Origin: Oceanotoga teriensis
Lineage (GTDB): Bacteria > Thermotogota > Thermotogae > Petrotogales > Petrotogaceae
Assembly: GCF_003148465.1 (NCBI RefSeq)
Contig: NZ_QGGI01000014.1
Location: 1-64,000, forward strand
Reading direction: 5' to 3'
Length of the DNA stretch: 64,000 nt
A program made the translations under genes and the position numbers. Positions within the stretch are counted from its first letter, which is position 1, and each line of letters starts with the position of its first letter. Below the pieces are notes generated by a model. It saw only the letters and a program-made list of their open reading frames with translations. It was not told where the DNA came from and made no database searches. Positions 45,631-54,552 of the stretch are shown piece by piece.

Positions 45631-47814
45631 TTATTTTAAAGATAGTGTTTGATTAAATCTATTTCCAAATTCATCATAAATCTCAAGTTTGATCTCTTTT
45701 AAAAGAGGTATATAATCTTCAGATGTATCTATTTCAGCTTCAACCTCATATTCTCCCTCTTTTTTAGAAACATTTACTGATATTTCGGCATAATTACCTT
45801 TTTTATATTCATTAGTAACACCATCATCTTCATAATATGTATAAGATCCTTTATCAGTTATAAGTCCTGTTAAAATTATTTTTTCAATATTTTTTTCACC
45901 AACATATTTTGTAGGTTCACTTAAAACTATCATGTGATTTTCTCTTATAAAAACAGGAATTTCTTTTAAATCTGCTTCTATATAATAATCACCATTTTGT
46001 AAAACTTTCATACTCCTATTTGAATAATTCGAAGCTATCCAAACAAGCCACTTATCTTCTGGCAAATGAACATATCTTCCCCTTGAATTTGGGGTATAAA
46101 TTGGTGCTACCATAAGTGATTCACCATACATATATTGATCTTCTATTTGTTTAACCCTATCATTATCGAATTCTAAAAATAAAGGTCTTATGAATGGGGT
46201 TAAGTCTTCAACAGATTTCATATATTCTGAATATGAATAAGGTAAAAAAGCATATCTCAATTTAATTATATCTGTTAAAATATCTTCTGTTTTACTATCA
46301 AAAGACCATGGTTCTTGATTTCTTGTACCAAGAGCAGCATGATTTCTATATAATGGTGTAAATGCTCCCAATTGCATCCATCTTATAACAAGTTCAGGAT
46401 TTGAATTACATCCAAATCCTCCCACATCTGCCCCAGTGTAAAAGAACCCCGATAAATTAAGAGACTGAATCATCCTTATATGAACAAGCATATGTTCCCA
46501 CCAAGAGTGATTGTCTCCTGTCCATATAGTAGCATATCTATGATGTCCTGTATAAGAACTCCTTGATAACAAGAAGTATCTATAATCAGGAATCAATTTA
46601 TCAAATCCTTGGACTGTAGCTCTGGTCATATTAAATCCATATAAATTGTGAACATCATCATGATTAATTTTATTTCCAGAATCATCAATATGGTAAAATG
46701 ACTTATAATCTTCCCTTGAATTGGACATTGCAAGCATTTTATCTTTTGCAAGAAATGCATTTATTCCCATATTGACATCATTTTTCATATTTTCTGCCGC
46801 TTTAACAACATTATTAAAGCTTCTCAAAGTATAGAATATAGCTGGTTCATTCATATCATTCCAAAAAGAATAGATACCAAGATCTGTAAAAATTCCATAT
46901 TTTTTACCCCACCAATTTCTTGTTTCATTGTTTAAAAAATCCGGAAAATGTGTAAGACCTGGCCAAACAGCAGTGACAAAATCGTTTCCATCTTTATTTT
47001 TACAAAAATAATTTTGTTTTACACCTTCCTCATAAATAGAATATTCTTTTTCTATCTTTACTCCTGGATCTATAATCGGTACTAAATTGAAACCTTCTTC
47101 TTTTAAATCTTTTACCATCTTTTCAAATTCTGGGAATTTTTTTCTATCAATTGTAAACACTTTATAATTTTCCATATAATCTATATCCATATAAATTGCA
47201 TCACAAGGAATTCCCTTACTTCTAAATTTATTGGCTATATCTTTTATAGTTTTTTCATCTGGATAACTCCATCTACATTGTTGATATCCCCAAGCCCATT
47301 TTGGTGGAACAAAAGGTTTTCCTGTTAAAGTTAAATATTCTTTTATTATTTCATTTTTATCTTCTTCATCAAATATATAAAGTTCAAAATCTTTTGATTT
47401 TATCTCTATTTTAATTTCATTTATATTTTCATATCCTATATCAAATATTATTTCTCCTGGATAATCTATTAAAAGTCCAAATTTTTCTTTACCATCTACT
47501 ATTATAAAAGGATGAGAACCATAAAGAGCTTCTTTTTCAGGAGTGTGATTTGGATCATCTGTTGCATACATTCTATATTTTCTACCTCTTTTATTTAAAG
47601 AACCTAAATTTTCACCAAGACCAAAAATATAATCATTTTCATTCATTTTATATTTTAAAAATGTACTTTCTCCTTCATTATATATATCAAAATACATCAA
47701 TTTAGAATTATCATCATAAAGAAACTCTTCTTTATTGATAATAACAGCCTCCGTTTCAAATGGATTACCAAATCTGTAGAATTCAGTAAAATTAAGAATT
47801 GTAGAATGTTTCAT
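45631..47814 (-). CDS. glycoside hydrolase family 31, alpha-glucosidase
   Basis: Retaining alpha-glycosidase of 727 residues with no signal peptide, so probably cytoplasmic. The catalytic nucleophile motif is WNDMNEPAIF (Asp near residue 322), the acid/base is in YATIWTGDNHSWW (Asp near residue 432), and GGFGCNSNPELVIRWMQLGAF is the family segment after it. I use the ATG at 47814 because AAGGAGGA is 8 bases upstream; a frame to 47862 lacks one. Typical substrates are maltose or isomaltose types, which I cannot separate. It is convergent with the laccase-domain gene and lies next to manA. Confidence 0.92.
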   Translation of the reverse strand: MKHSTILNFTEFYRFGNPFETEAVIINKEEFLYDDNSKLMYFDIYNEGESTFLKYKMNENDYIFGLGENLGSLNKRGRKYRMYATDDPNHTPEKEALYGSHPFIIVDGKEKFGLLIDYPGEIIFDIGYENINEIKIEIKSKDFELYIFDEEDKNEIIKEYLTLTGKPFVPPKWAWGYQQCRWSYPDEKTIKDIANKFRSKGIPCDAIYMDIDYMENYKVFTIDRKKFPEFEKMVKDLKEEGFNLVPIIDPGVKIEKEYSIYEEGVKQNYFCKNKDGNDFVTAVWPGLTHFPDFLNNETRNWWGKKYGIFTDLGIYSFWNDMNEPAIFYTLRSFNNVVKAAENMKNDVNMGINAFLAKDKMLAMSNSREDYKSFYHIDDSGNKINHDDVHNLYGFNMTRATVQGFDKLIPDYRYFLLSRSSYTGHHRYATIWTGDNHSWWEHMLVHIRMIQSLNLSGFFYTGADVGGFGCNSNPELVIRWMQLGAFTPLYRNHAALGTRNQEPWSFDSKTEDILTDIIKLRYAFLPYSYSEYMKSVEDLTPFIRPLFLEFDNDRVKQIEDQYMYGESLMVAPIYTPNSRGRYVHLPEDKWLVWIASNYSNRSMKVLQNGDYYIEADLKEIPVFIRENHMIVLSEPTKYVGEKNIEKIILTGLITDKGSYTYYEDDGVTNEYKKGNYAEISVNVSKKEGEYEVEAEIDTSEDYIPLLKEIKLEIYDEFGNRFNQTLSLK

Positions 47815-47986
47815 AATAATTCCTCCTTCATAAATAGTTTTATAATTTTTTATTAATTCCAAAAACTTTTACACTTTTATTATTATGATATCAATGAAAT
47901 ATTTTTATTTTATTAACTTTGAAAAATGTTTTTATCAATATTTTTTGGAATCGCTTTCTTATTTATTTAAAAAATTAAATAAAAAT

Positions 47987-48037
47987 GCCTTCAAAGCAGA
48001 TTCTTATTTTTTTAATTTCTTTTTCCACTTTGAAGGC
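47987..48037 (-). terminator. terminator after manA
   Basis: Arms GCCTTCAAAG and CTTTGAAGGC (10 bp) enclose a 31-base loop, followed on the minus strand by ATTTTTATTTAATTTTTT. The loop is larger than usual, so confidence is moderate. Confidence 0.65.
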
Positions 48038-48043
48038 TTAATT

Positions 48044-48856
48044 TTATATTATACCTTTCCAACCATTCATATTTATTTTATACTCAACCCATTCACCTTC
48101 AAAATAATACTTTACTTTATCATCGAGATAAATAGTTTTATAATCTTTTAATGATACATATATACCTTTACCAATTTTTTCTTCATTTTTAAATTTATTA
48201 AATGAAAAATATTTAGTTTCCATACCATTTGTACTTCTATTAACACAATAAGAAGTTTTCACATTTTTCAAAACCTCTTTAGATTTTTCTACATGTATTT
48301 CTCTTGGTCTACCCCAATCATAAAGTCTATAAGTTATATCAGAACTTTGTTGTATTTCAAGTATTGTACAATTTGGACCTAATGTATGAACAGTACCCGC
48401 AGGAATAAAAATTGTATCAAACTTATTAAATTCAATTTCTTCAAGACATTTATCCCAAGAATTATCTTTAAATGAATTCATAACTCCTTCATTATCATTT
48501 GAGACTTTTATTTTTCCACCATCTTTCAAAAAATACCAAGCTTCAGACTTACCTATACTTTGATTTTCAAGTTTCTCTGCAAAATCATCATCTGGATGAA
48601 CCTGAACAGATAACCATGATGAAGTAGATATTAATTTCAACAGCAATGGAAAATCTTTGATTATATCCGTTGATTTATAAGTTTTACCTGTTTCAACTCC
48701 TTTTAAGGTAGTTTCCATACCTTCAACAACAGAAAAAAGCCAAACTTCACCAACTGGATTTTCTCCTAAGTTATGCTTAAAAACTTCATTTAAATCTTTA
48801 TTCCCCCAAACTTTTTCAGAAAGAACAGGTTTACAAATTAAAGGTTCATTGATCAC
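48044..48856 (-). CDS. manA: mannose-6-phosphate isomerase (type I-like)
   Basis: Interconverts mannose 6-phosphate and fructose 6-phosphate, a zinc cupin enzyme. At 270 residues it is the short form. Metal and active-site motifs are QVHPDDDFAEKLE, GKSEAWYFL and IPAGTVHTLGPNCTILEIQQ with the DWGRPREIH end. The start is a GTG (48856), 8 bases after GGAGGCG. It links mannose use to glycolysis next to the GH31 gene. Confidence 0.92.
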   Translation of the reverse strand: MINEPLICKPVLSEKVWGNKDLNEVFKHNLGENPVGEVWLFSVVEGMETTLKGVETGKTYKSTDIIKDFPLLLKLISTSSWLSVQVHPDDDFAEKLENQSIGKSEAWYFLKDGGKIKVSNDNEGVMNSFKDNSWDKCLEEIEFNKFDTIFIPAGTVHTLGPNCTILEIQQSSDITYRLYDWGRPREIHVEKSKEVLKNVKTSYCVNRSTNGMETKYFSFNKFKNEEKIGKGIYVSLKDYKTIYLDDKVKYYFEGEWVEYKINMNGWKGII

Positions 48857-48890
48857 AAAAAATCGCCTCCATAAATAGCTTATTTAGAAC

Positions 48891-49484
48891 TTAATAATTT
48901 ATTAAAAAATAATTATAATCCTCTTCTATATTTTTAAGTTCATTCAATATTTTTCTTTCATATTCGGTAGATCCTCCATTATAATGATAATATACTTTAT
49001 TTTCATATTTATTTCTCAAATAATTCAAGTATAAAATAGCTGTTAAAATTTGTATATCAGCTCTCTCTTCTACATAAGACCATTTCCATGGCAAATTAAT
49101 AAAATCTAATTCATAAAAAAGATCACTATAAATACTTTTCACAAACCAATAAGTTGATTCTTGAATTTGAAAATAACCAAGACTATCGCCTTCATCTCCG
49201 ATTATATTTCTAAATCTCGTTTCAACGTGTCCAATAGCTAAAATATCAAAAATAGATACATTATTATAAATATCTGGATATTCTTTTTTTATTTTATATA
49301 TTATATTCATAAAATCTATTATAATTAATTCAGAAACATCATAATTATTCTCAAGATAAATCTTAAAGAAATCCATTTGTTTTACATATGTAATTTTTTT
49401 ATCATTTTCTATTACAATATAAGAAAAAAGAGTTATTACAAACATTATTATAATTATCAAAAAGATATTTTTGATTTTATTCAT
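48891..49484 (-). CDS. membrane-anchored lytic transglycosylase-like protein (SLT fold)
   Basis: A 197-residue protein with one N-terminal membrane helix (residues 6-26) and a lysozyme-like domain facing the periplasm. The catalytic Glu88 is in GHVETRF, followed by GDSLGYFQIQ and HYNGGSTEYERK, the standard SLT motifs. It would cut peptidoglycan. GGAGTG precedes the ATG. It follows manA by 34 bases on the same strand but has no obvious functional link. Confidence 0.82.
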   Translation of the reverse strand: MNKIKNIFLIIIIMFVITLFSYIVIENDKKITYVKQMDFFKIYLENNYDVSELIIIDFMNIIYKIKKEYPDIYNNVSIFDILAIGHVETRFRNIIGDEGDSLGYFQIQESTYWFVKSIYSDLFYELDFINLPWKWSYVEERADIQILTAILYLNYLRNKYENKVYYHYNGGSTEYERKILNELKNIEEDYNYFLINY

Positions 49485-49663
49485 AACAACACTCCAAAAA
49501 TTGTTCTCATATATTAATTATATCATCATATAATTTTTGATAAAATAAAATATCGAAACTCAAAATAATAATTAATTCTTGTTAAATTAATTTTTTGGTT
49601 AAAGATTTATATTATAATTAAATTTGTCTGCAATTAAATATATAATTGAAAGGTTGGGAATAA

Positions 49664-50455
49664 ATGTTTATAGATAATGTAGCTTTAGGAAGATATGTAG
49701 AAAAAAACTCTTTAATGCATAAGCTCGATCCAAGAGCTAAACTACTTGGTTTATTTGTTCTTGCAGGATTCGCTTTTTCAATAAATAGTGCTATAGATAT
49801 AATTGTAATGAGTGTTTATACGATAATATTGATGCTTTTATCAAAACTGAGCTTAACCTATTATGCAAAATCTTTAAAATCTATATGGTTTATAGTGGTT
49901 TTTGCCTTTATAATTCAACTTTTTTCAGTAGATGGAGATATAATTTTTAAATTGGGATTTATAAAATTAACTGATAAAGGTCTGTTCAATGCAACTATAA
50001 TAACTTTTAGAATATTATTTGCTATAATGCTTTCGAGTGTTTTAACTTTAACTACATCACCAACATCTCTCGCACATGCTATGGAAGATGTTTTAAGATG
50101 GCTCTTTGTACCTAAATCATTTGCACATGAACTCTCAATGGTAATGACTATTGCCATAAGATTTATACCTGTTATGGCTTCTGAAGCTGATAGAATCATA
50201 AAAGCTCAATTGAGTAGAGGTGCAAATTTTGATGATAGAAAATTTTCTGGAAAAGTTAAAGGAGCAGTTTCAATAATTATTCCTTTATTAGTATCAGCTT
50301 TAAGAAGAGCTGAAGAATTAAGTGTTGCAATGGAAGCAAGAGGTTATTCTGGTTGGGAAGGAAGAACAAGATACAAAAAATTTGAATGGGAAATAATAGA
50401 CACTCTTTTTACACTCTCATTTATTCTAATTGGAGTAACGATTATAATAATTTAA
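49664..50455 (+). CDS. ecfT: energy-coupling factor transporter T component (EcfT)
   Basis: Membrane scaffold of ECF vitamin/metal transporters, 263 residues, about six hydrophobic helices. The two ARG-type coupling motifs are SRGANFDDR near residue 186 and EARGYSGWEG near residue 225. The ATPase (EcfA) and substrate (S) genes are not adjacent, so it probably works as the shared T unit for several S components. The ribosome binding site is a weak GAAAGG. The 49485-49663 gap has TATAAT at 49613-49618. Confidence 0.9.
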   Translation: MFIDNVALGRYVEKNSLMHKLDPRAKLLGLFVLAGFAFSINSAIDIIVMSVYTIILMLLSKLSLTYYAKSLKSIWFIVVFAFIIQLFSVDGDIIFKLGFIKLTDKGLFNATIITFRILFAIMLSSVLTLTTSPTSLAHAMEDVLRWLFVPKSFAHELSMVMTIAIRFIPVMASEADRIIKAQLSRGANFDDRKFSGKVKGAVSIIIPLLVSALRRAEELSVAMEARGYSGWEGRTRYKKFEWEIIDTLFTLSFILIGVTIIII

Positions 50456-50469
50456 TCCAGAGGTGAAAA

Positions 50470-51804
50470 ATGAAAAAAATTATATTTTTTATATTGATTA
50501 TTTCTACCATTTTATTGTTAAACTCTTGCATAAGCAAACCAAAAGATGGCTCTTTATTAAAAAACAAATTAATATATGGAAATTTTGATAAAGAATTGAT
50601 ATTTTCCGAAAATATTTCCAAAATCACCATAGATGGTCAAACTATAATAAATCAAGATAAAAATAATAGAATAATAATATCAAAAGATTTTTTTAAAAAT
50701 TCTGATAACTCAATAAAAATAAAATATGAAACAATATACGGTAGAATTTACGAAGAAAATATTCCAATTATTCATCCAGACTTGCAAATATTTTTTTATG
50801 CTGGTGGCGAAACAAGTGGTGGATCACTTGGAAATTTCATACCAAATGATATACAAGAGATGAAAGATGGCATAATAAAATCTTCAAAAATAATTTCAAT
50901 AAACATAGTAGCTGACTACAATGATAGCCCAGATAAAATCATAAGTATTAATAATGTAAATGGATTAATCTCACAAACAATAAACTTTCCTCAAGAATAT
51001 GGATTAGATGAAGAATTAAAAGTTTCAGACCCAGAAACATTAAATTTTTTTATGGATGAACTAATAGATAAAAATAATTCCTCTAAATTATTTATGATAT
51101 TATGGAATCATGGAAGCGGTTGGATTGGAGAAGGAACAAAAAGATACCATTATTTAAATAATAATTATTCATCAAAATCAATAATAATAGAAGATAATGC
51201 AAATTATTTGAGAATAAATGAGTTAAAAAATTTATTATATTTATTTAACTCAAAATACAATAAAATTCCAGATATAATAGGATTTGATGCCTGTAATATG
51301 TCAATGATAGAGATAATATATGAATTATCAGATTATACAGATTATTTGGTGAGCTCTGTGAATTTAATTCCTGGAACTGGCTGGAATTATAAATTTTTAT
51401 CAAAATATGATGATAACATTGACGTTTTATTACAAAATCTGGTACAATATTATAAAGAGACCTATGAAAATAAAGATAATATTCCTTATAAAACTTCATT
51501 GACAGCTTTAAAAACAAATGGTTTAAAGTTAGAATTGGACAATTTTTTTAAAAATTATGTTTCATCTTCATCTGATAAAGAATTCAAAACTTATTACACA
51601 TTTGGAAATTATAATTCCATAAAGAATACAGATATAAATCAAACTGGATTTAAAATAGAAGATTATATATTATCTTCTTATGTTGAAGATAATCCTAATT
51701 TATCTGGAATTGGACTTGCATTGAAAGTTCCATCCTCTTACAAAGAGGATTATGAAGCTTTAACATTCTATAAAAATAAATTGTGGAACCCTGTATTTGA
51801 ATAG
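50470..51804 (+). CDS. clostripain-like (peptidase C11) lipoprotein
   Basis: Predicted cysteine protease of 444 residues in the envelope. The lipobox LLNSC puts a diacylated Cys at about residue 18. The clan CD dyad is His near 214 (LWNHGSGWIGEGTKR) and Cys near 275 (GFDACNMSMIEIIYEL). The preceding FYAGGETSGGSLG and NDIQEMKDG fit the C11 family fold. Clostripain cuts after Arg or Lys, but specificity here is unknown. It starts 14 bases after the ecfT stop with GAGGTG, so it shares its transcript. Confidence 0.88.
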   Translation: MKKIIFFILIISTILLLNSCISKPKDGSLLKNKLIYGNFDKELIFSENISKITIDGQTIINQDKNNRIIISKDFFKNSDNSIKIKYETIYGRIYEENIPIIHPDLQIFFYAGGETSGGSLGNFIPNDIQEMKDGIIKSSKIISINIVADYNDSPDKIISINNVNGLISQTINFPQEYGLDEELKVSDPETLNFFMDELIDKNNSSKLFMILWNHGSGWIGEGTKRYHYLNNNYSSKSIIIEDNANYLRINELKNLLYLFNSKYNKIPDIIGFDACNMSMIEIIYELSDYTDYLVSSVNLIPGTGWNYKFLSKYDDNIDVLLQNLVQYYKETYENKDNIPYKTSLTALKTNGLKLELDNFFKNYVSSSSDKEFKTYYTFGNYNSIKNTDINQTGFKIEDYILSSYVEDNPNLSGIGLALKVPSSYKEDYEALTFYKNKLWNPVFE

Positions 51805-51849
51805 ATATATTCAAGCTGGTTCGACTCACCTTGATTCATCCTTCATCAT

Positions 51850-51879
51850 ATGGCGTATCTACTAATGTAGATATGCCAT
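51850..51879 (+). terminator. terminator after the clostripain-like gene
   Basis: ATGGC...ATCTAC / GTAGAT...GCCAT, an 11-bp stem with a 2-bp internal mismatch and a TAAT loop, followed by TTAATTATTTTTTC. Confidence 0.8.
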
Positions 51880-51882
51880 TAA

Positions 51883-52671
51883 TTATTTTTTCATATCTTC
51901 TTTTTGTATACTCTTAGCTATCTTTGCAGCAAAACTACTACTAACAAACCTTGTAGAAAAAACACTGCATTTATTTAAAAAGCCAGGAATAATTCTTTTC
52001 TTTCCCTTAAAAAGACACTTTATAGCATATTTTGCAACCTTTTCAGCACTCATGACTCCTTTTCCTTTAAAAAGATTAGATCTATTCATTCCTGCTCTTT
52101 CTTTAAATCCAGTATTCACAGGACCTGGGCAAAGAGAAGAAACGGTTATTCCATACTGTTTTGATTCATTTGAAATAGCTTGTGTAAAAGACTCAACATA
52201 AGCTTTTGATGCATAGTAAACAGACATGAGAGGTCCAGGCTGAAAAGCTGCTATAGAAGATACGTTTAATATTTTACCATTTCTTTTTTCAATCATATCT
52301 TTTAAAAATAACTTAGTTAACATGGTCAAAGCCATAATATTTAAATTTATTTGTGAAAGATCTGTATCTAAATCAATAGAATGAAATTCTCCAAAGCTTG
52401 CAAAGCCCGCATTATTAATAAGTATTTCAACATTTATTTCTTCAATGTTACAAAAAGAATATATATCTTTTATAGATTCTATATCGGTCAAATCTTTGGA
52501 TAAAATTAAAACTTTTATATTATTTTTCTTTTCAATTTTATTCTTAATATCATTGAGCTTCTCAAAGTTTCTTGCAATTAAAAGTAAATTAAAACCCATT
52601 TCAGCAAAAATATAAGCCATTTCTTTTCCTATCCCATTTGAAGCTCCCGTTATCAAAACAAAATTTTCCAT
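51883..52671 (-). CDS. short-chain dehydrogenase/reductase
   Basis: Classical SDR of 262 residues. The dinucleotide loop is TGASNGIG (residues 8-15), the NNAG motif is at about 85, and the Ser/Tyr/Lys triad sits in NVSSIAAFQ and YYASKAYVESF. Basic residues in IARNFEKL after the second strand suggest NADP(H). The substrate is not predictable. It stands alone, with the upstream terminator of the FMN-binding gene. Confidence 0.9.
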   Translation of the reverse strand: MENFVLITGASNGIGKEMAYIFAEMGFNLLLIARNFEKLNDIKNKIEKKNNIKVLILSKDLTDIESIKDIYSFCNIEEINVEILINNAGFASFGEFHSIDLDTDLSQINLNIMALTMLTKLFLKDMIEKRNGKILNVSSIAAFQPGPLMSVYYASKAYVESFTQAISNESKQYGITVSSLCPGPVNTGFKERAGMNRSNLFKGKGVMSAEKVAKYAIKCLFKGKKRIIPGFLNKCSVFSTRFVSSSFAAKIAKSIQKEDMKK

Positions 52672-52692
52672 AAAATCTCACCTCAAAAATAA

Positions 52693-52717
52693 AAAAAGCC
52701 TCTATTAGAGGCTTTTT
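52693..52717 (-). terminator. terminator of the FMN-binding protein gene
   Basis: AAAAAGCCTCT / AGAGGCTTTTT (11 bp, 3-base loop); a T-run follows on the minus strand. Confidence 0.88.
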
Positions 52718-52727
52718 CTAAATATAA

Positions 52728-53162
52728 TTACTTTAAATTAACTGTTATTGTTTGGCCTAATTTTCCATCTTCTAAAATAGCCTTAACTAATTTAACAAAA
52801 TTATGTGTTGCATGTGTAGCTCCAGAAACAATATCCACTTTATCTGGATTTTGTTCTTTTAACAATTGCATAGCAAGATCTGTATAAAATTTTGAAGGAT
52901 AAGTTCCAGTTTTAGGTTCCATATTTGCTCTATAGCCTTCATCATTTGACTTTAATTTTCCATCTGCACTAACTTCATCAGCAACGACTTTAACTATTTT
53001 TCCATTATCGATTTCAAGCATAACAAATGCTGTATAACCATAACTTGCTTCAGATGCCTGTGCACCATAAATACCATCTTTCAAATTTATCTTTGCAGCA
53101 AAAGCTGATACAACAACTAATAAAAGCACTAAAAATACACTAAATACTCTTTTTGATGTCAT
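52728..53162 (-). CDS. exported FMN-binding domain protein
   Basis: A secreted 144-residue protein: signal peptide (MTSKRVFSVFLVLLLVVVSAFA) and one FMN_bind domain (YTAFVMLEIDNGKIVKVVADE...). The covalent-FMN motif normally reads SGATxT; here it is SGATHAT, so the usual flavinylated Thr/Ser position is Ala and the next residue is Thr. GGGAGGT is 8 bases before the ATG at 53162; a frame starting at 53198 has no site. Members receive FMN from ApbE and carry electrons outside the membrane. No apbE is in the window. Confidence 0.85.
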   Translation of the reverse strand: MTSKRVFSVFLVLLLVVVSAFAAKINLKDGIYGAQASEASYGYTAFVMLEIDNGKIVKVVADEVSADGKLKSNDEGYRANMEPKTGTYPSKFYTDLAMQLLKEQNPDKVDIVSGATHATHNFVKLVKAILEDGKLGQTITVNLK

Positions 53163-53213
53163 ACTGTGACCTCCCCATATAAGTTTGTGAAAAAACATTT
53201 CTTATTCAGATAC

Positions 53214-53222
53214 ATTATATCA
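53214..53222 (-). promoter_or_regulatory. promoter of the FMN-binding gene
   Basis: On the minus strand TGATATAAT is an extended -10, about 45 bases before the start. The rest of 53223-53440 is AT-rich and shows no gene; GGTATAAT on the minus strand (53275-53268) and TATAAT on the plus strand (53315-53320) are the only other signals. Confidence 0.55.
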
Positions 53223-53441
53223 TAAATAAAAAAAATTTTAAAGATTAATGAAAGAAACTTTGAACCAATTATACCTATAGAACTATTGTTAAATAATAAA
53301 ATATTTAATTTCTATATAATAAAATTTCTATTTTTAAAATAAATTTAAAAATTACAGCTTAAATATAAACAATTGGTTATAAATTAGTGAAACCAGACTC
53401 AATCATTTGAAATCGAGTTTTATTTTATATTAATTATGTTT

Positions 53442-53467
53442 TATAATAAGTTTAATTAACCGGTTAA
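53442..53467 (+). promoter_or_regulatory. lacI -10 box with palindromic operator
   Basis: TATAAT (53442-53447) is followed 8 bases later by the palindrome TTAACCGGTTAA (53456-53467), which covers the predicted transcription start and ends 6 bases before the ribosome binding site. The central CG and symmetrical arms are typical LacI-family sites. An identical palindrome precedes the GH94 gene, so this is probably autoregulation. Confidence 0.75.
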
Positions 53468-53484
53468 GTAATTGGAGGAATAAA

Positions 53485-54486
53485 ATGAAAAAAAACAATA
53501 TCACAATAAAAGATATAGCAAATAAAGCAGGAGTTTCAAAAGCCACAGTTTCTTATGTTATAAATAATAAACCAGGCGTGAGTGAAAAAATAAGAAACAA
53601 AATACTTAAAATAATGAAAGAAATGAACTATATTCCCAATGCAGTTGCAAGAGGTTTAGCAGGTAAAAAAACTCATTATATAGGTTTAATAATACCTGAT
53701 ATTTCAGACATGTTTTATGCAGATATAATAAAAGGTGTTGAAAATAAAACAAATTCTAATAATTATCTTTTAAATCTTGTAACTACACATGCTGAAAAAG
53801 CCAAAGAAAAACAAGTCATAGACCTTTTTACTGGTGGAATAGTAGATGGTGTAATAATAATGGCCTATCATATAAATGAAGAGTATATAAAAATTTTAAA
53901 AGAAAGAAATGTACCCTTTGTTTTTATAGATTATCCTTTCACTACAAATTCAGTTTATACAGTAACTGTTGATAATTTTGATGGTGGTTATAAAGCTACA
54001 GAATATTTAATAAAAGCAGGATGTAAAAAAATAGCTTTTTTAAAAGGATCTTCCGTTGCTTGGGATTCTGAAAACAGATTCAAAGGATATTTAAAAGCTT
54101 TAAATGATTATTCAATAAAAATAGATGATTCAATAATAAAAGATGCAAATTTCAGAAGAGAAGAAGGTTATACAAAAACACTTGAAATTCTTTCAAACAA
54201 AGATATAGATGGAGTTTTTGCTGCCAATGATCAAATGGCTTTAGGTGCTATGAAAGCTATAAAAGAAAAAAATTTGAATATTCCAGAAGATATCTCAGTA
54301 ATAGGCTTTGATAATATAGAATCTTCAAAATTTTCTGAGCCTACACTTTCCACCGTTGAGCAACCTCTATGCAAAATGGGAGAAAAATCTGTAGAATTAT
54401 TATTAGAATTAATAGATGAAAAAAAACCTAAATCTAAAAAAATATCTTTAAAAACTGAATTAATTAAAAGAAAATCAACAAAATAG
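53485..54486 (+). CDS. LacI family transcriptional regulator of the sugar locus
   Basis: A 333-residue repressor. The N-terminal helix-turn-helix is ITIKDIANKAGVSKATVSYV with hinge helix YIPNAVARGL. The rest is a periplasmic-binding-protein-like sugar-sensing core (IGLIIPDISDMFYADIIKGVE, DNFDGGYKATEYLI, VFAANDQMALGAMKAI, IGFDNIESSKF). GGAGG precedes the ATG. It is the first gene of the 53.5-62 kb sugar locus and the same 12-bp palindrome lies before it and before the GH94 gene. The inducer is likely the imported oligosaccharide or its breakdown product. Confidence 0.94.
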   Translation: MKKNNITIKDIANKAGVSKATVSYVINNKPGVSEKIRNKILKIMKEMNYIPNAVARGLAGKKTHYIGLIIPDISDMFYADIIKGVENKTNSNNYLLNLVTTHAEKAKEKQVIDLFTGGIVDGVIIMAYHINEEYIKILKERNVPFVFIDYPFTTNSVYTVTVDNFDGGYKATEYLIKAGCKKIAFLKGSSVAWDSENRFKGYLKALNDYSIKIDDSIIKDANFRREEGYTKTLEILSNKDIDGVFAANDQMALGAMKAIKEKNLNIPEDISVIGFDNIESSKFSEPTLSTVEQPLCKMGEKSVELLLELIDEKKPKSKKISLKTELIKRKSTK

Positions 54487-54502
54487 AGTATACTCTATTT
54501 TT
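54481..54502 (+). terminator. palindrome and weak terminator after lacI
   Basis: AAATAGAGTATACTCTATTT is a perfect palindrome that spans the lacI stop codon and ends in TTTT. The loop is very tight, so it may be a partial terminator. It contains TATACT, a possible -10 for the GH94 gene. Confidence 0.5.
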
Positions 54503-54512
54503 ACCCAACTAC

Positions 54513-54524
54513 TTAACCGGTTAA
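54513..54524 (+). promoter_or_regulatory. LacI-type operator before the GH94 gene
   Basis: TTAACCGGTTAA is identical to the site before lacI and sits 28 bases upstream of the GH94 start. Within the window I noticed it only at these two places. Confidence 0.8.
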
Positions 54525-54552
54525 CTAAAAATAAAATCAGGAGGATATATTA

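Noticed and set aside
51812-51845. Possible tRNA fragment (GGTTCGACTCACC resembles a T-arm)
   Set aside because: The flanking bases do not form a T-stem, acceptor stem or anticodon arm; it is probably chance in the 3' spacer.
54513-54524. Attachment site or insertion-sequence end
   Set aside because: The palindrome pairs with an identical site at the lacI start and there is no recombinase gene nearby, so an operator is the simpler reading.
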